The notes under the pieces are model-generated. The model was given only the letters and a program-made list of their open reading frames with translations, was not told the DNA's origin and did no database searches. DNA of 37,138 bases from Alphaproteobacteria bacterium (GTDB lineage Bacteria; Pseudomonadota; Alphaproteobacteria; Reyranellales; Reyranellaceae), in contig JAHCJT010000006.1 in assembly GCA_026126245.1 (NCBI GenBank), forward strand, positions 1-37,138, written 5' to 3'. Made by a program: the position numbers and the translations under genes. Below, piece by piece: positions 7,081 through 15,306 of this stretch; the first letter of the stretch is position 1, and each line of letters starts with the position of its first letter.

Positions 7081-8535
7081 TCAGCGGAAGTCGCGCACGT
7101 CGGCGAAAGTGCCGGCGATCGCCGCCGCCGCCGCCATGCCGGGGCTCACCAGATGGGTGCGGCCGCCGCGGCCCTGGCGGCCCTCGAAGTTGCGGTTCGA
7201 GGTCGAGGCGCAGCGCTCGCCGGGCTTCAGCTTGTCGGCGTTCATCGCCAGGCACATCGAGCAGCCGGGCTCGCGCCAGTCGAAGCCGGCCTCGATGAAC
7301 ACCTTGTCGAGGCCCTCGCGCTCGGCCTCCTCCTTCACCAGACCGGAGCCGGGCACGATCATGGCGTGGACATGGTCGGCAACCTTGCGGCCGCGCGCGA
7401 CGGCGGCACGTGCGATGGCGGCGACTTCGCGCAGATCCTCGATGCGGCCGTTGGTGCACGAGCCGATGAAGGCCTTGTCGATGCGCACGTCCGTCATGCG
7501 CGTGCCGGGCTGCAGGCCCATGTAATCCAGCGACCGCTTCCAGGCGCTGCGCCGGTCCTCGTCGGGCGCATCGTCGGGATTGGGCACAACGCCTGTGATC
7601 GGCACCACGTCCTGCGGGCTGGTGCCCCAGGTGAGCTGCGGCGGGATGTCGGCGACCGGAATGACGATTTCCCTGTCGTAAACCGCGTCCTTGTCGGACG
7701 GCAGACGTCGCCACAGGCCCAGCGCCACCTGCCAGGCGCCACCCTTGGGCGCATGCGGCCGGCCCTCGAGATAGCGGAAGGTCGTCTCGTCGGGCGCGAT
7801 CAGGCCGGCCCGCGCGCCGGCCTCGATCGACATGTTGCAGACCGTCATGCGGCCTTCCATCGACAGGTTGCGGATGGCGCGGCCGGCATACTCGATGACA
7901 TGGCCGGTGCCGCCGGCGGTGCCGATGTTGCCGATGATGGCGAGGATCAGATCCTTGGCGGTCACGCCCGGCGGCAGGTCGCCGTCGATGGTGACGCGCA
8001 TGTTCTTGGCCGGCTGCTGGATCAGCGTCTGCGTCGCGAGCACGTGCTCGACCTCGGAGGTGCCGATGCCGAAGGCCAGGGCGCCGAAAGCGCCGTGCGT
8101 CGAGGTGTGGCTGTCGCCGCAGACGATGGTCGTGCCCGGCAGGGTGAGACCCTGTTCCGGCCCGATGATGTGCACGATGCCCTGGCGCACGTCGTCCATC
8201 GCGAAATACGGCACGCCGAACTCGCGCACGTTGGCTTCCAGCGTCTCGACCTGGATGCGCGACTCCTCGTCGTCGATACCGGCGGCGCGGTTGCTGGTGG
8301 GTACGTTGTGATCGGCGACCGCGATGGTCAGGTCGGGCCGGCGCACGCGACGACCGTTGGCGCGCAGGCCCTCGAACGCCTGCGGGCTGGTCACCTCGTG
8401 CACCAGGTGCCGGTCAATGTAGATCAGGCACGAGCCGTCGTCGCGACGCTCCACGACGTGGGCGTCCCAGATCTTGTCGAACAGCGTGCGCGGCTTGACC
8501 GGTTCCGCCGGCACCGGCGCGGGCTTCCTCGCCAT
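7081..8535 (-). CDS. leuC: 3-isopropylmalate dehydratase large subunit
   Basis: This 484-residue aconitase-family subunit forms isopropylmalate isomerase with LeuD. The cluster ligands are visible: C360 in [11 protein letters not shown] and C425/C428 in GCSMC, which hold the [4Fe-4S] cluster. Other signatures are [35 protein letters not shown] near residue 139 and [19 protein letters not shown]. The start at 8535 follows GGGAGGG and gives the family's usual [17 protein letters not shown]; the open frame upstream to 8739 overlaps rplS and is not used. It lies 70 bases after rplS and is followed by a terminator. Confidence 0.97.
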   Translation of the reverse strand: MARKPAPVPAEPVKPRTLFDKIWDAHVVERRDDGSCLIYIDRHLVHEVTSPQAFEGLRANGRRVRRPDLTIAVADHNVPTSNRAAGIDDEESRIQVETLEANVREFGVPYFAMDDVRQGIVHIIGPEQGLTLPGTTIVCGDSHTSTHGAFGALAFGIGTSEVEHVLATQTLIQQPAKNMRVTIDGDLPPGVTAKDLILAIIGNIGTAGGTGHVIEYAGRAIRNLSMEGRMTVCNMSIEAGARAGLIAPDETTFRYLEGRPHAPKGGAWQVALGLWRRLPSDKDAVYDREIVIPVADIPPQLTWGTSPQDVVPITGVVPNPDDAPDEDRRSAWKRSLDYMGLQPGTRMTDVRIDKAFIGSCTNGRIEDLREVAAIARAAVARGRKVADHVHAMIVPGSGLVKEEAEREGLDKVFIEAGFDWREPGCSMCLAMNADKLKPGERCASTSNRNFEGRQGRGGRTHLVSPGMAAAAAIAGTFADVRDFR

Positions 8536-8605
8536 GGTCTCGATCCCTCCCGAGAGCGATGCGGCCCGCGTCGGCGGCGGGCCACGATCGCAGAACGATC
8601 CGATA

Positions 8606-9088
8606 TTACTTCTTGCCGCCCTTGGCGGCGCGAACCGCCCTGCCCTCCTGCGGCCGCTCCTTCGAAACCTTCTCGCGCTTGGGCCGCGCGGCGGCGGCTG
8701 CCGCCTGCTCGGCGACCAGTTCGCGCTGGGCCTCGACATCCTCGGCGATGCGCGAGGCCTTGCCGCGCAGGCCGCGCAGATAGTACAGCTTGGCGCGTCG
8801 CACCATGCCCTTGCGCGCCACCTCGATCTCCCAGATCGACGGGCTGTACAGCGGGAAGACGCGCTCGACGCCCTCGCCGTAGGAGATCTTGCGCACGGTG
8901 AACGACGAGTTCAGGCCGGCATTGCGCCGCGCGATGCACAGGCCTTCGAACACCTGGATGCGCTCGCGGTTGCCTTCCTGCACCTTGACGTGGACCTTCA
9001 GCGTGTCGCCGGGCACGAAGCGCGGCACCTGCCGGTCGGTGGTGAGCTTGGCGACCTGTTCCGCCTCAAGCTGCTTGATCAGGTTCAT
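8606..9088 (-). CDS. rplS: 50S ribosomal protein L19
   Basis: This 160-residue protein of the large ribosomal subunit lies at the 30S-50S interface. The core (1-115) carries the expected [51 protein letters not shown] and [19 protein letters not shown] basic, Ala/Lys/Arg-rich C-terminal extension of about 45 residues goes beyond the E. coli protein and is common in alphaproteobacteria. It is part of the ffh-rpsP-rimM-trmD-rplS translation/secretion operon. Confidence 0.97.
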   Translation of the reverse strand: MNLIKQLEAEQVAKLTTDRQVPRFVPGDTLKVHVKVQEGNRERIQVFEGLCIARRNAGLNSSFTVRKISYGEGVERVFPLYSPSIWEIEVARKGMVRRAKLYYLRGLRGKASRIAEDVEAQRELVAEQAAAAAARPKREKVSKERPQEGRAVRAAKGGKK

Positions 9089-9127
9089 GATCCTTGTCCT
9101 TTCCTCTCGGAATCCCTGTCCTTCGGT

Positions 9128-9841
9128 CTATTCGCCTCGACGCGCCGCCGCGTACCGCGCCCACAGGTCGGGTCGCCGCTGCCGCGTGATCTCCTCCGCC
9201 TTCGCCCTGCGCCAGGCCGCGATGTTCGCGTGATGGCCCGTCTGCAGGATCTCCGGCACCGCCCGCTCCCGGCCATCCGGTCCGGTCCAGACCGCCGGAC
9301 GGGTGTAGAGCGGATACTCCAGCAAGCCCTCCTCGAAACTCTCCTCGGCCAGCGACTGGGCGGTCCCGATCACGCCCGGCAACAGCCGGACGCAGGCGTC
9401 GAGCACGACGAACGCCGCGATCTCGCCACCCGACAGAACTACATCGCCGACACTCACCTCCTCCAGTCCGTGCGCCTCGATGACGCGCTCGTCGATGCCT
9501 TCGAACCGGCCGCAGACCACGGTCACACCCGGGCCCGCCGCCAGCGCCCGCGCCCTGGCCTGATCGAACGGCCGGCCACGCGGGCTGCAGTAGATCGTCG
9601 GCCGATCCGGCGTCGTCACCGCGGCGATCGCGTCCGACAGCACGTCGGGTCGCATCACCATGCCGGCACCGCCGCCGAAGGGCGTGTCGTCGACCGTACC
9701 GTGCCGGTCGCGGGCGAAGCCGCGAATGTCGACTGCCGCCAGCGACCAGACGCCCTTCTCCAGCGCCCGCCCCGCCAGGCTGAGCCCCAGCGGCCCCGGG
9801 AACATCTCGGGAAAGATGGTCAACGCCGTCGCCCGCCACAC
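9128..9841 (-). CDS. trmD: tRNA (guanine-N1)-methyltransferase
   Basis: This 237-residue SPOUT-class enzyme methylates G37 of tRNAs using S-adenosylmethionine and so helps prevent +1 frameshifting. The trefoil-knot motifs are clear: [43 protein letters not shown] and [19 protein letters not shown]. The C-terminal helix region reads [18 protein letters not shown]. The start is a GTG at 9841, with GGAGAGG about eleven bases upstream lying over the rimM stop. Only six bases separate it from rimM, implying translational coupling. Confidence 0.96.
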   Translation of the reverse strand: MWRATALTIFPEMFPGPLGLSLAGRALEKGVWSLAAVDIRGFARDRHGTVDDTPFGGGAGMVMRPDVLSDAIAAVTTPDRPTIYCSPRGRPFDQARARALAAGPGVTVVCGRFEGIDERVIEAHGLEEVSVGDVVLSGGEIAAFVVLDACVRLLPGVIGTAQSLAEESFEEGLLEYPLYTRPAVWTGPDGRERAVPEILQTGHHANIAAWRRAKAEEITRQRRPDLWARYAAARRGE

Positions 9842-9847
9842 CTGCGC

Positions 9848-10411
9848 CTAGTCCTCTCCTTTCCGTCCGTCACGGCGCCGCTCGGCGCCGTCCTCCAGCA
9901 ACCCGTGCGGCGGGTCGACCGTGACCGTGCCGCCCTCGACATCGACCGCGGGAACCGTCGCATCGTTGAACGGCACCATGAACGACCGTCCATGCTCGCC
10001 GCCCGACACCTCCAGCACCGTGCCGGCGCCGAAATCGTGCACCGCCTGCACCGTCCCCCATGCCCGACCGTCCGAACCGCGCGCGGCCAGGCCGATCAGG
10101 TCGTCCTCGTACCACTCGTCCGGCCCGGCCGGTGGCAGCTGGGCGCGCGCCGCGTACAGCCGCAACCCGCGCAACGCCTCGGCCGCCGTGCGGTCCGCGA
10201 CACCGTCGATGCGGGCGATGACGTCGCCCTTGGTCGAGGTGCCGGCCGGCCGCACCGTGAAGGTCCGCCCGCCCTTTTCGTCGGACAGCGGACCATAAGC
10301 CGCGATGTCGGCCGGCTCGGCGCAGTAGCTGCGGATGCGAACCTCGCCGCGCACGCCGTGCGCCGCCACGACGACACCCAGCAGCACCTTGCGTTGGCCG
10401 CCCGCCGCCAT
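9848..10411 (-). CDS. rimM: 16S rRNA processing/30S maturation factor RimM
   Basis: This 187-residue factor helps mature the 30S head by binding ribosomal protein S19. The N-terminal beta domain starts VLLGVVVAAHGVRGEVRIRS. The linker EWYEDDLIGL and the C-terminal PRC-barrel with GTVQAVHDFGAGTVLEV and MVPFNDATVPAVDVEGG match the family. It sits between rpsP (20 bases upstream) and trmD (6 bases downstream), as in most bacteria. Confidence 0.96.
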   Translation of the reverse strand: MAAGGQRKVLLGVVVAAHGVRGEVRIRSYCAEPADIAAYGPLSDEKGGRTFTVRPAGTSTKGDVIARIDGVADRTAAEALRGLRLYAARAQLPPAGPDEWYEDDLIGLAARGSDGRAWGTVQAVHDFGAGTVLEVSGGEHGRSFMVPFNDATVPAVDVEGGTVTVDPPHGLLEDGAERRRDGRKGED

Positions 10412-10431
10412 GACCGATCATCGCGACCGGA

Positions 10432-10785
10432 TCAGCCGGCCGCCGCCTCGCCCGCCTTCTCTTCCGCCGCCTTGGCGCGCTCCTGCGCCTTGGCCTTGGG
10501 CGCCGACTTCTTCGGCTGCTCGCGGCGTTCCGGCGCCTTCATCAGCTCGGCACCGGCGAAGAAGCGGGCGACGCGGTCGCTCGGCCGGGCGCCGACGCCC
10601 AGCCAGTATTTGGCGCGCTCGGCGTCAAGCTTGACGCGATCGGCGTGCTCGCGCGGCAACATCGGATTGTAGGCGCCGATCTTCTCGATGAAGCGCCCGT
10701 CGCGCGGGCTGCGCGAGTCAGCCACCACGATGTGATAGTAGGGGCGCTTCTTGGCGCCGCCGCGGGAAAGTCGAATAGCCAGCAT
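10432..10785 (-). CDS. rpsP: 30S ribosomal protein S16
   Basis: This 117-residue 30S protein starts [20 protein letters not shown] and contains [16 protein letters not shown] and [20 protein letters not shown], which together define S16. The roughly 80-residue core is followed by a Lys/Ala/Glu-rich tail of about 35 residues, longer than in E. coli but common in alphaproteobacteria. It is the second gene of the ffh operon, 56 bases after ffh. Confidence 0.97.
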   Translation of the reverse strand: MLAIRLSRGGAKKRPYYHIVVADSRSPRDGRFIEKIGAYNPMLPREHADRVKLDAERAKYWLGVGARPSDRVARFFAGAELMKAPERREQPKKSAPKAKAQERAKAAEEKAGEAAAG

Positions 10786-10841
10786 GAAGTCGCTTGCTCC
10801 TTCCTGAACGCGTGAAACCGGATATCGGTGGATGTCGGTGA

Positions 10842-12242
10842 CTACCTCGGAAAGCCGGGCGGCATCATGTTGCCCAGGCTGCGCATGAGGCCCTTCTCGC
10901 CCAGCTTGTTGACCCGCTTCATCATCTTGACCATCTCGGCGTGCTGCTTGAGCAGCTTGTTGATGTCCTGCACCTGCGCGCCCGAGCCGGCCGCGATGCG
11001 TTTCTTGCGCGAGGCGTGGATGATGTCGGGGTTGCGGCGCTCTCTGGCGGTCATCGACTGGATGATCGCCTCCTGCCGCTTGATCACCTTCTCGTCGAGA
11101 TTGGCCTTCTGCATCGCCGCCTTGGCCTGCGCCGCGCCCGGCAGCATGCCCATCAGCCCCGACAGCCCACCCATCTTGCGCAGCTGACGCAGTTGCTGCA
11201 GCAGGTCGTCGAGGTCGAACTGGCCCTTGCGCACCTTGGCGGCCAGTTTCTCGGCGTCTTCCTTCTCGATGGTCTCGGCGGCGCGCTCGACCAGCGAGAC
11301 GATGTCGCCCATGCCCAGGATGCGGGTGGCGATACGGTCAGGGTGGAACTGCTCCAGCGCGTCGATCTTCTCGCCGACGCCGATCAGCTTGATCGGCCGG
11401 CCGGTGACGGCGCGCATCGAGAGTGCCGCGCCGCCGCGCGCATCGCCATCGACGCGGGTCAGCACGATCCCGGTAATGCCGACCTTCTCGTTGAAAGCGC
11501 GCGCCGTGTTGACCGCGTCCTGGCCGGTCATGGCATCGGCCACCAGCAGCGTCTCGGTCGGCCGCGAGGCGTCGCGCACGGCCGCGACCTCGGCCATCAG
11601 CTGATCGTCGATCGCCAGGCGGCCGGCGGTATCCAGCATGATGACGTCGAAGCCGCCACGGCGGCCTTCCTCGAGCGCGCGGCGCGTGATGCCCAGCGGC
11701 TGCTCGAACGGCACGATCGACAGGGTGGCGACCCCGGCCTGCTCGCCGAGGATCTTCAGCTGCTGCTGGGCTGCCGGACGGGTGACGTCCAGCGAGGCCA
11801 TCAGCACCTTCTTGCGCTCCTTGAACGAGCCGCCGAAGGCGCCGGCCGCCATGCCCTGCGGTCCGAGGGTCAGTCGATGCGCGATCTTGGCTGTGGTCGT
11901 GGTCTTGCCCGAGCCCTGCAGGCCGACCATCAGCACCACGACCGGCGGCACGGCGTTGAGGTTCAGTTCGCTGGCCTCGCCGCCCAGCATCTCCACGAGG
12001 TGGTCGTGAACCAGCTTCACGACCATCTGGCCGGGCGTGACGCTACGGATCACCTCGCTGCCGACCGCCTTGGGCCGCACGCCGTCGATGAAATCCTTGA
12101 CCACCGGCAGAGCAACGTCGGCTTCGAGCAGCGCCAGCCGCACCTCACGCAGCGCCGCATCGACGTCGGCTTCGCTCAGCGTGCCGCGGCCGCGCAGGCG
12201 GCCCAGCACGTCGCCGAGTTTCTTGCTCAGACCGTCGAACAT
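10842..12242 (-). CDS. ffh: Signal recognition particle protein Ffh
   Basis: This 466-residue GTPase binds SRP RNA and the signal sequences of nascent membrane proteins and delivers them to FtsY. In order: an N domain (1-90); a G domain with P-loop [14 protein letters not shown] (108-120), [17 protein letters not shown] and [14 protein letters not shown]; and a methionine-rich M domain with [15 protein letters not shown] and [21 protein letters not shown]. Between [11 protein letters not shown] and [10 protein letters not shown] there are about 15 more residues than in E. coli (roughly 126-141). The start at 12242 gives the usual [13 protein letters not shown]. It is the first gene of its operon, behind a strong promoter. 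Confidence 0.97.
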   Translation of the reverse strand: MFDGLSKKLGDVLGRLRGRGTLSEADVDAALREVRLALLEADVALPVVKDFIDGVRPKAVGSEVIRSVTPGQMVVKLVHDHLVEMLGGEASELNLNAVPPVVVLMVGLQGSGKTTTTAKIAHRLTLGPQGMAAGAFGGSFKERKKVLMASLDVTRPAAQQQLKILGEQAGVATLSIVPFEQPLGITRRALEEGRRGGFDVIMLDTAGRLAIDDQLMAEVAAVRDASRPTETLLVADAMTGQDAVNTARAFNEKVGITGIVLTRVDGDARGGAALSMRAVTGRPIKLIGVGEKIDALEQFHPDRIATRILGMGDIVSLVERAAETIEKEDAEKLAAKVRKGQFDLDDLLQQLRQLRKMGGLSGLMGMLPGAAQAKAAMQKANLDEKVIKRQEAIIQSMTARERRNPDIIHASRKKRIAAGSGAQVQDINKLLKQHAEMVKMMKRVNKLGEKGLMRSLGNMMPPGFPR

Positions 12243-12300
12243 CCGTCCGTCACTCCACGGCCGCCCGGCGGGCGGCCAGCCCTGCCCAAACGAAAAGCGC

Positions 12301-12328
12301 ACCGATGCGCGAAACCTCGCGGATCGGT
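12301..12328 (-). promoter_or_regulatory. Hairpin in the ffh leader
   Basis: Between the predicted ffh promoter and the start codon, ACCGAT/ATCGGT and an inner GCGA/TCGC form an interrupted stem. On the minus strand it is followed by GCGCTTTTCGTTT. This could be a weak attenuator in the roughly 160-base leader. Only the symmetry and T-rich tail support it. Confidence 0.35.
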
Positions 12329-12408
12329 GGGGCCCCTCTGGGTTCGCCCCGCTAGCGCGGGCTTGACCAGTCCGGACCGGGAAATCGTCTTCCCGTTTGA
12401 GCGGCGGT

Positions 12409-12437
12409 TCTATACGCGGCGGCCCGCGGCGAGTCAA
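12409..12437 (-). promoter_or_regulatory. Sigma70-type promoter for the ffh operon
   Basis: On the minus strand a TTGACT -35 box (12437-12432) is separated by exactly 17 bases from a TATAGA -10 box (12414-12409). Both are one mismatch from consensus. Transcription would begin near 12402 and give a leader of about 160 bases before the ffh ATG at 12242. No competing gene overlaps it. Confidence 0.7.
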
Positions 12438-12588
12438 ACCGGCTAAACCGGCGCGATTTTGCGTCCTGAATTGAAACTTACCGCCCCTAAAAGGGCCAAG
12501 AGACGGGTGCCTCGCGGCCGTCGGCGATCTGCGCTAGGATGCGTGCGGCGGGACAGATACGACCTCAACCAACGCCCCCTTTGCCCGC

Positions 12589-13389
12589 ATGCGGTCGATG
12601 ATGGACAGCGAAGCGGTCGACGCCCTTGCGGTCGACGGGTCGGGAGCGCCCACAGGCGGCGAACCTGTGGCCGCCGCCGGCCTGCCGTCCGGCCCGCGCC
12701 TGACATTCTGGGACCTGGCGCTGACCGTCGTGGCCGGCGGCATGTGCTTCCTCGCGGCGCTGTTCGGCCTGAAGCTGGCGCTGGGCCCGCACCGCATGGC
12801 GGCGATGATCAAGGGCGGCGATCCGTCGGCGCTGGTGCTGCTGTTCGCCGTGTTTTTCGCCGTCATCGTGGTCGCGGTCTGGATCGGGGTTGTCCGCCAC
12901 GGCCCGGCCGCGTCCGAGCTGCTGGGGCTGCGGCCGGTTGCGCGCCGCTGGTGGTGGCTGGCGCCACTCTGCGTGCTGCTGGCCTCGGTGGTGCTGGACG
13001 AGGGCGTGCTGCGCCTGCTGCACGCCATCACCGGCATCGACCTGACGCCGCAAACCTCGCACGTCATCGCCGGCCTGGCGACCAGCCTGCCGCTGGCGCT
13101 GACGACCACCGTCGCCATCGGCCTGCTCGGCCCGTTCGCCGAGGAGCTGCTGTTCCGCGGCCTGGTCTTCGGCTACGTCGAGGGCCGCTTCGGCGGTCGA
13201 GCCGCCTGGGCCACCAGCTCGGTGCTGTTCGCGGCGGCGCATATCGAGCCGGCCCATGTCGCGCTGGTGCTGCCGATCGGCATCCTGCTCGGCTGGGTGC
13301 GTCTGCGCAGCTTCTCGCTGTGGCCGTGCGTCGTCGCCCACGTCGTCAACAACAGCATCGTGGTGTGGGCCGCCTACCTGCTGCCGTAG
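12589..13389 (+). CDS. CPBP-family intramembrane metalloprotease
   Basis: This 266-residue polytopic membrane protein has hydrophobic segments near 44-65, 85-105, 122-140 and several after 165. The CPBP (CAAX-protease/bacteriocin-processing) signature is present: the glutamate pair and arginine in FAEELLFRG (near 185), then FAAAHIEPAH, and HVVNN near the C-terminus. Bacterial members are predicted intramembrane proteases, often of unknown substrate. The gene is divergent from ffh. ATGs at 12589, 12598 and 12601 are all possible starts. Convergent with the isomerase gene downstream. Confidence 0.88.
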   Translation: MRSMMDSEAVDALAVDGSGAPTGGEPVAAAGLPSGPRLTFWDLALTVVAGGMCFLAALFGLKLALGPHRMAAMIKGGDPSALVLLFAVFFAVIVVAVWIGVVRHGPAASELLGLRPVARRWWWLAPLCVLLASVVLDEGVLRLLHAITGIDLTPQTSHVIAGLATSLPLALTTTVAIGLLGPFAEELLFRGLVFGYVEGRFGGRAAWATSSVLFAAAHIEPAHVALVLPIGILLGWVRLRSFSLWPCVVAHVVNNSIVVWAAYLLP

Positions 13390-13390
13390 G

Positions 13391-13407
13391 CCGCCGCAGC
13401 GCGGCGG
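13391..13407. terminator. Short hairpin between convergent genes
   Basis: CCGCCGC (13391-13397) pairs with GCGGCGG (13401-13407) around a 3-base loop, in the 25-base gap between the CPBP gene and the convergent isomerase gene. It has no T-run on either side, so a two-way terminator role is only possible. Confidence 0.35.
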
Positions 13408-13414
13408 GCCCGGC

Positions 13415-14020
13415 TCAGCCCGCCGCCAGCTTGCGGTCGACGAACTCCAGGCGGTCCTGGCCCCAGAAGATCTCGCCGTCGATGACGTAGCTGGGCGCGC
13501 CGAACACGCCCAGCTCGATGGCACGCCGGGTGTCGGACTCGCGCAGGGCGACGATTTCCGGCGTCTCGGCCAGCGCCATGACCTGCGCCGCGTCCAGCCC
13601 GACGCCGGCGATGATGCCGGCCAGGGTCGCCGGGTCGGCGACGTTCTTGTCCTGCTCCCACACCCCGCGCAGCACGGCATGCGCCAGCCTGATCGCCTTG
13701 CCGCCGTCGATCTTCTCGCGCACCGCGATGACGGCGCGCGCTGCCGGCTGCTCGTTGCCGGGAAAGAACTTGGGCTCCAGCTTGATCGGCACGCCGAGAT
13801 GCGCCCGCCAGCGCTTCAGCTCCATCATGCGGTAGGCCTGGCGCTGCGGCGCGCGCTTGGGCAGCGGCAGGCCACCCGAGGCGGGAAACACCTGGCCGAA
13901 ATCGACCGGCCAGATGGTCATGGTGGCGCCGTGCTTGGCCGCCAGCGCCTCGATGCGCGCCGAGCCGAGATAGGTCCACGGCGACATCAGCGAGACGTAG
14001 TAGTCGATATGCTTGGCCAC
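13415..14020 (-). CDS. 2-hydroxychromene-2-carboxylate isomerase-like (DsbA/GST-kappa fold)
   Basis: This 201-residue protein resembles 2-hydroxychromene-2-carboxylate isomerase, a glutathione-dependent thioredoxin-fold enzyme first known from naphthalene breakdown. The N-terminal MAKHIDYYVSLMSPWTYLG supplies the active-site serine region. The helical insert includes PLPKRAPQRQAYRMMELKRW, and the C-terminal EIVALRESDTRRAIELGVFGAPSYVIDGE has the cis-proline motif GAPSYV. A GGAGGC site lies upstream of the ATG. No other naphthalene genes are nearby, so the natural substrate is unknown. Confidence 0.88.
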   Translation of the reverse strand: MAKHIDYYVSLMSPWTYLGSARIEALAAKHGATMTIWPVDFGQVFPASGGLPLPKRAPQRQAYRMMELKRWRAHLGVPIKLEPKFFPGNEQPAARAVIAVREKIDGGKAIRLAHAVLRGVWEQDKNVADPATLAGIIAGVGLDAAQVMALAETPEIVALRESDTRRAIELGVFGAPSYVIDGEIFWGQDRLEFVDRKLAAG

Positions 14021-14135
14021 GGCGGTGCCTCCTGCCGGCGTCGGGGCGCGGATGCTGCGTCATTGGACGCGCGCCGGCAAGGCCGCGCCGAGATTGCGCT
14101 CGACCGTGCCCCGCAGCAGCCGCCACTATGCCGCC

Positions 14136-15056
14136 ATGCCCGACAACCCGATCATCATCACCGGCGGCGATGCCGCCTATTTCGAGCTGATGCAGGGTTG
14201 CGTCGCCTCGCTGCGCGACAAGCCGCAAGGCCGCGACATGGCGCTGGGCATCCTCGATTGCGGCCTTGGCGAAGCGCAGCGCGCCTGGCTGGCGGCGCAG
14301 GGTGCCATGTTCGCGACACCACGCTGGGATTTCGCGTTTCCCGGCCGCGCCGCCTGCAGCGAAGCCTTCAAGGCGCTGACGGCGCGGCCGTTCCTGCCCG
14401 ACTACTTCCCCGGGCACGACGCCTATCTATGGATCGATGCGGATTGCTGGCTGCAGTGCTGGTTCGCCATCGAGCTGTTCCTGCGCGGCGCCAGGCGCCG
14501 GCCGATCGCGGTGGCACCGGAGATCCATCGCGCCTTCCGCCACTACCGCCACGCCTGGCCCGAGTTCAGCGCCGTCAACGGCGCCGCCTTCCGCAAGGCC
14601 TTCGGCACCGAGCTGGCCGATCGGCTGGTGCGCTATCCGCTGATCAACGCCGGCGTCTTCGCCATCGCCGCCGGCTCGCCGGCGTGGCGCGCCTGGGCCG
14701 AGGTGCTGGGCGACGCGCTGCAGCGCTCGACCGACATGACCGACCAGATCGCGCTCAACGTCGCCGTCTACGATCGCGGGCTCGACGCCGAAGCACTGCC
14801 CAGCACCTGCAACTGGCCGGTGCACCACGCCCTGCCGGCATGGGACACGGCGCGGCGCCTGTTCGTCGAGCCCAGCCTGCCGCACGAGCCGCTCGGCATC
14901 CTGCACCTGACGATCTACACCAAGACCGTGCCGAGCTTCGACATCGTGCAGATCGGCGGCCCCGACGACGGCCGCGCCCGGCCGATGACCGTGCGCTACG
15001 TGCCGCCCGGAGCCGACCGCGCGCGGCCGCCGACGCCGGGGGCGTTTCGGGCCTAG
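14136..15056 (+). CDS. Putative GT-A type glycosyltransferase
   Basis: This 306-residue protein starts MPDNPIIITGGDAAYFELM and carries a likely DxD metal/nucleotide-sugar motif at D101-A-D103 within AYLWIDADCWLQ. Later YPLINAGVFAIAAGSPAW and MTDQIALNVAVYD resemble the acceptor-site segments of GT8-like glycosyltransferases. No signal peptide or membrane segment is seen. The start at 14136 is preferred because the longer open frame overlaps the divergent isomerase start. The fold is likely; donor and acceptor are unknown, and it may be annotated simply as hypothetical. Confidence 0.62.
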   Translation: MPDNPIIITGGDAAYFELMQGCVASLRDKPQGRDMALGILDCGLGEAQRAWLAAQGAMFATPRWDFAFPGRAACSEAFKALTARPFLPDYFPGHDAYLWIDADCWLQCWFAIELFLRGARRRPIAVAPEIHRAFRHYRHAWPEFSAVNGAAFRKAFGTELADRLVRYPLINAGVFAIAAGSPAWRAWAEVLGDALQRSTDMTDQIALNVAVYDRGLDAEALPSTCNWPVHHALPAWDTARRLFVEPSLPHEPLGILHLTIYTKTVPSFDIVQIGGPDDGRARPMTVRYVPPGADRARPPTPGAFRA

Positions 15057-15185
15057 CTGAGCGCGTGACGGCGCGTAAAGGTCGCTGTCGCCGCTGCTGC
15101 TGCGGCCGACTCGCCACGACCTTCATCGTCCCGAACCCGCGCCACCCTGCGGTCCTGTTTTTTTCAAGCCCGCCAGGGGAATAGG

Positions 15186-15256
15186 TCGTTCAGAATATAT
15201 TGTTGCATTTCATTGTATTATAGTTCATTGTTAATTTTTATTGTTAGTTTATGTTT
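15186..15256. promoter_or_regulatory. AT-rich island upstream of the PAS histidine kinase
   Basis: About 70 bases are strikingly A/T-rich compared with the rest of the window and contain four ATTGT words at 15199, 15212, 15227 and 15240, spaced 13-15 bases apart. The position, 50 to 120 bases before the histidine kinase start, suggests a promoter with a regulator- or nucleoid-protein-binding array. I cannot place a confident -35/-10 pair in it. Confidence 0.55.
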
Positions 15257-15306
15257 GGCGAAGATCGCTACCTTGAGATGACACTCTCATCGTCTGGGCT
15301 GCCTGT

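Noticed and set aside
7153..8901. 582-codon plus-strand open frame opposite leuC and rplS
   Set aside because: Shadow of two core genes on the other strand; composition is not protein-like.
8474..10672. 732-codon plus-strand open frame opposite rplS, trmD, rimM and rpsP
   Set aside because: Antisense to four conserved genes.
12243..12480. Possible SRP (4.5S) RNA gene near ffh
   Set aside because: The leader has GACCAGTCCGGACC, but the conserved SRP RNA tetraloop region (GGAAGGAAGCAGCC type) is absent.
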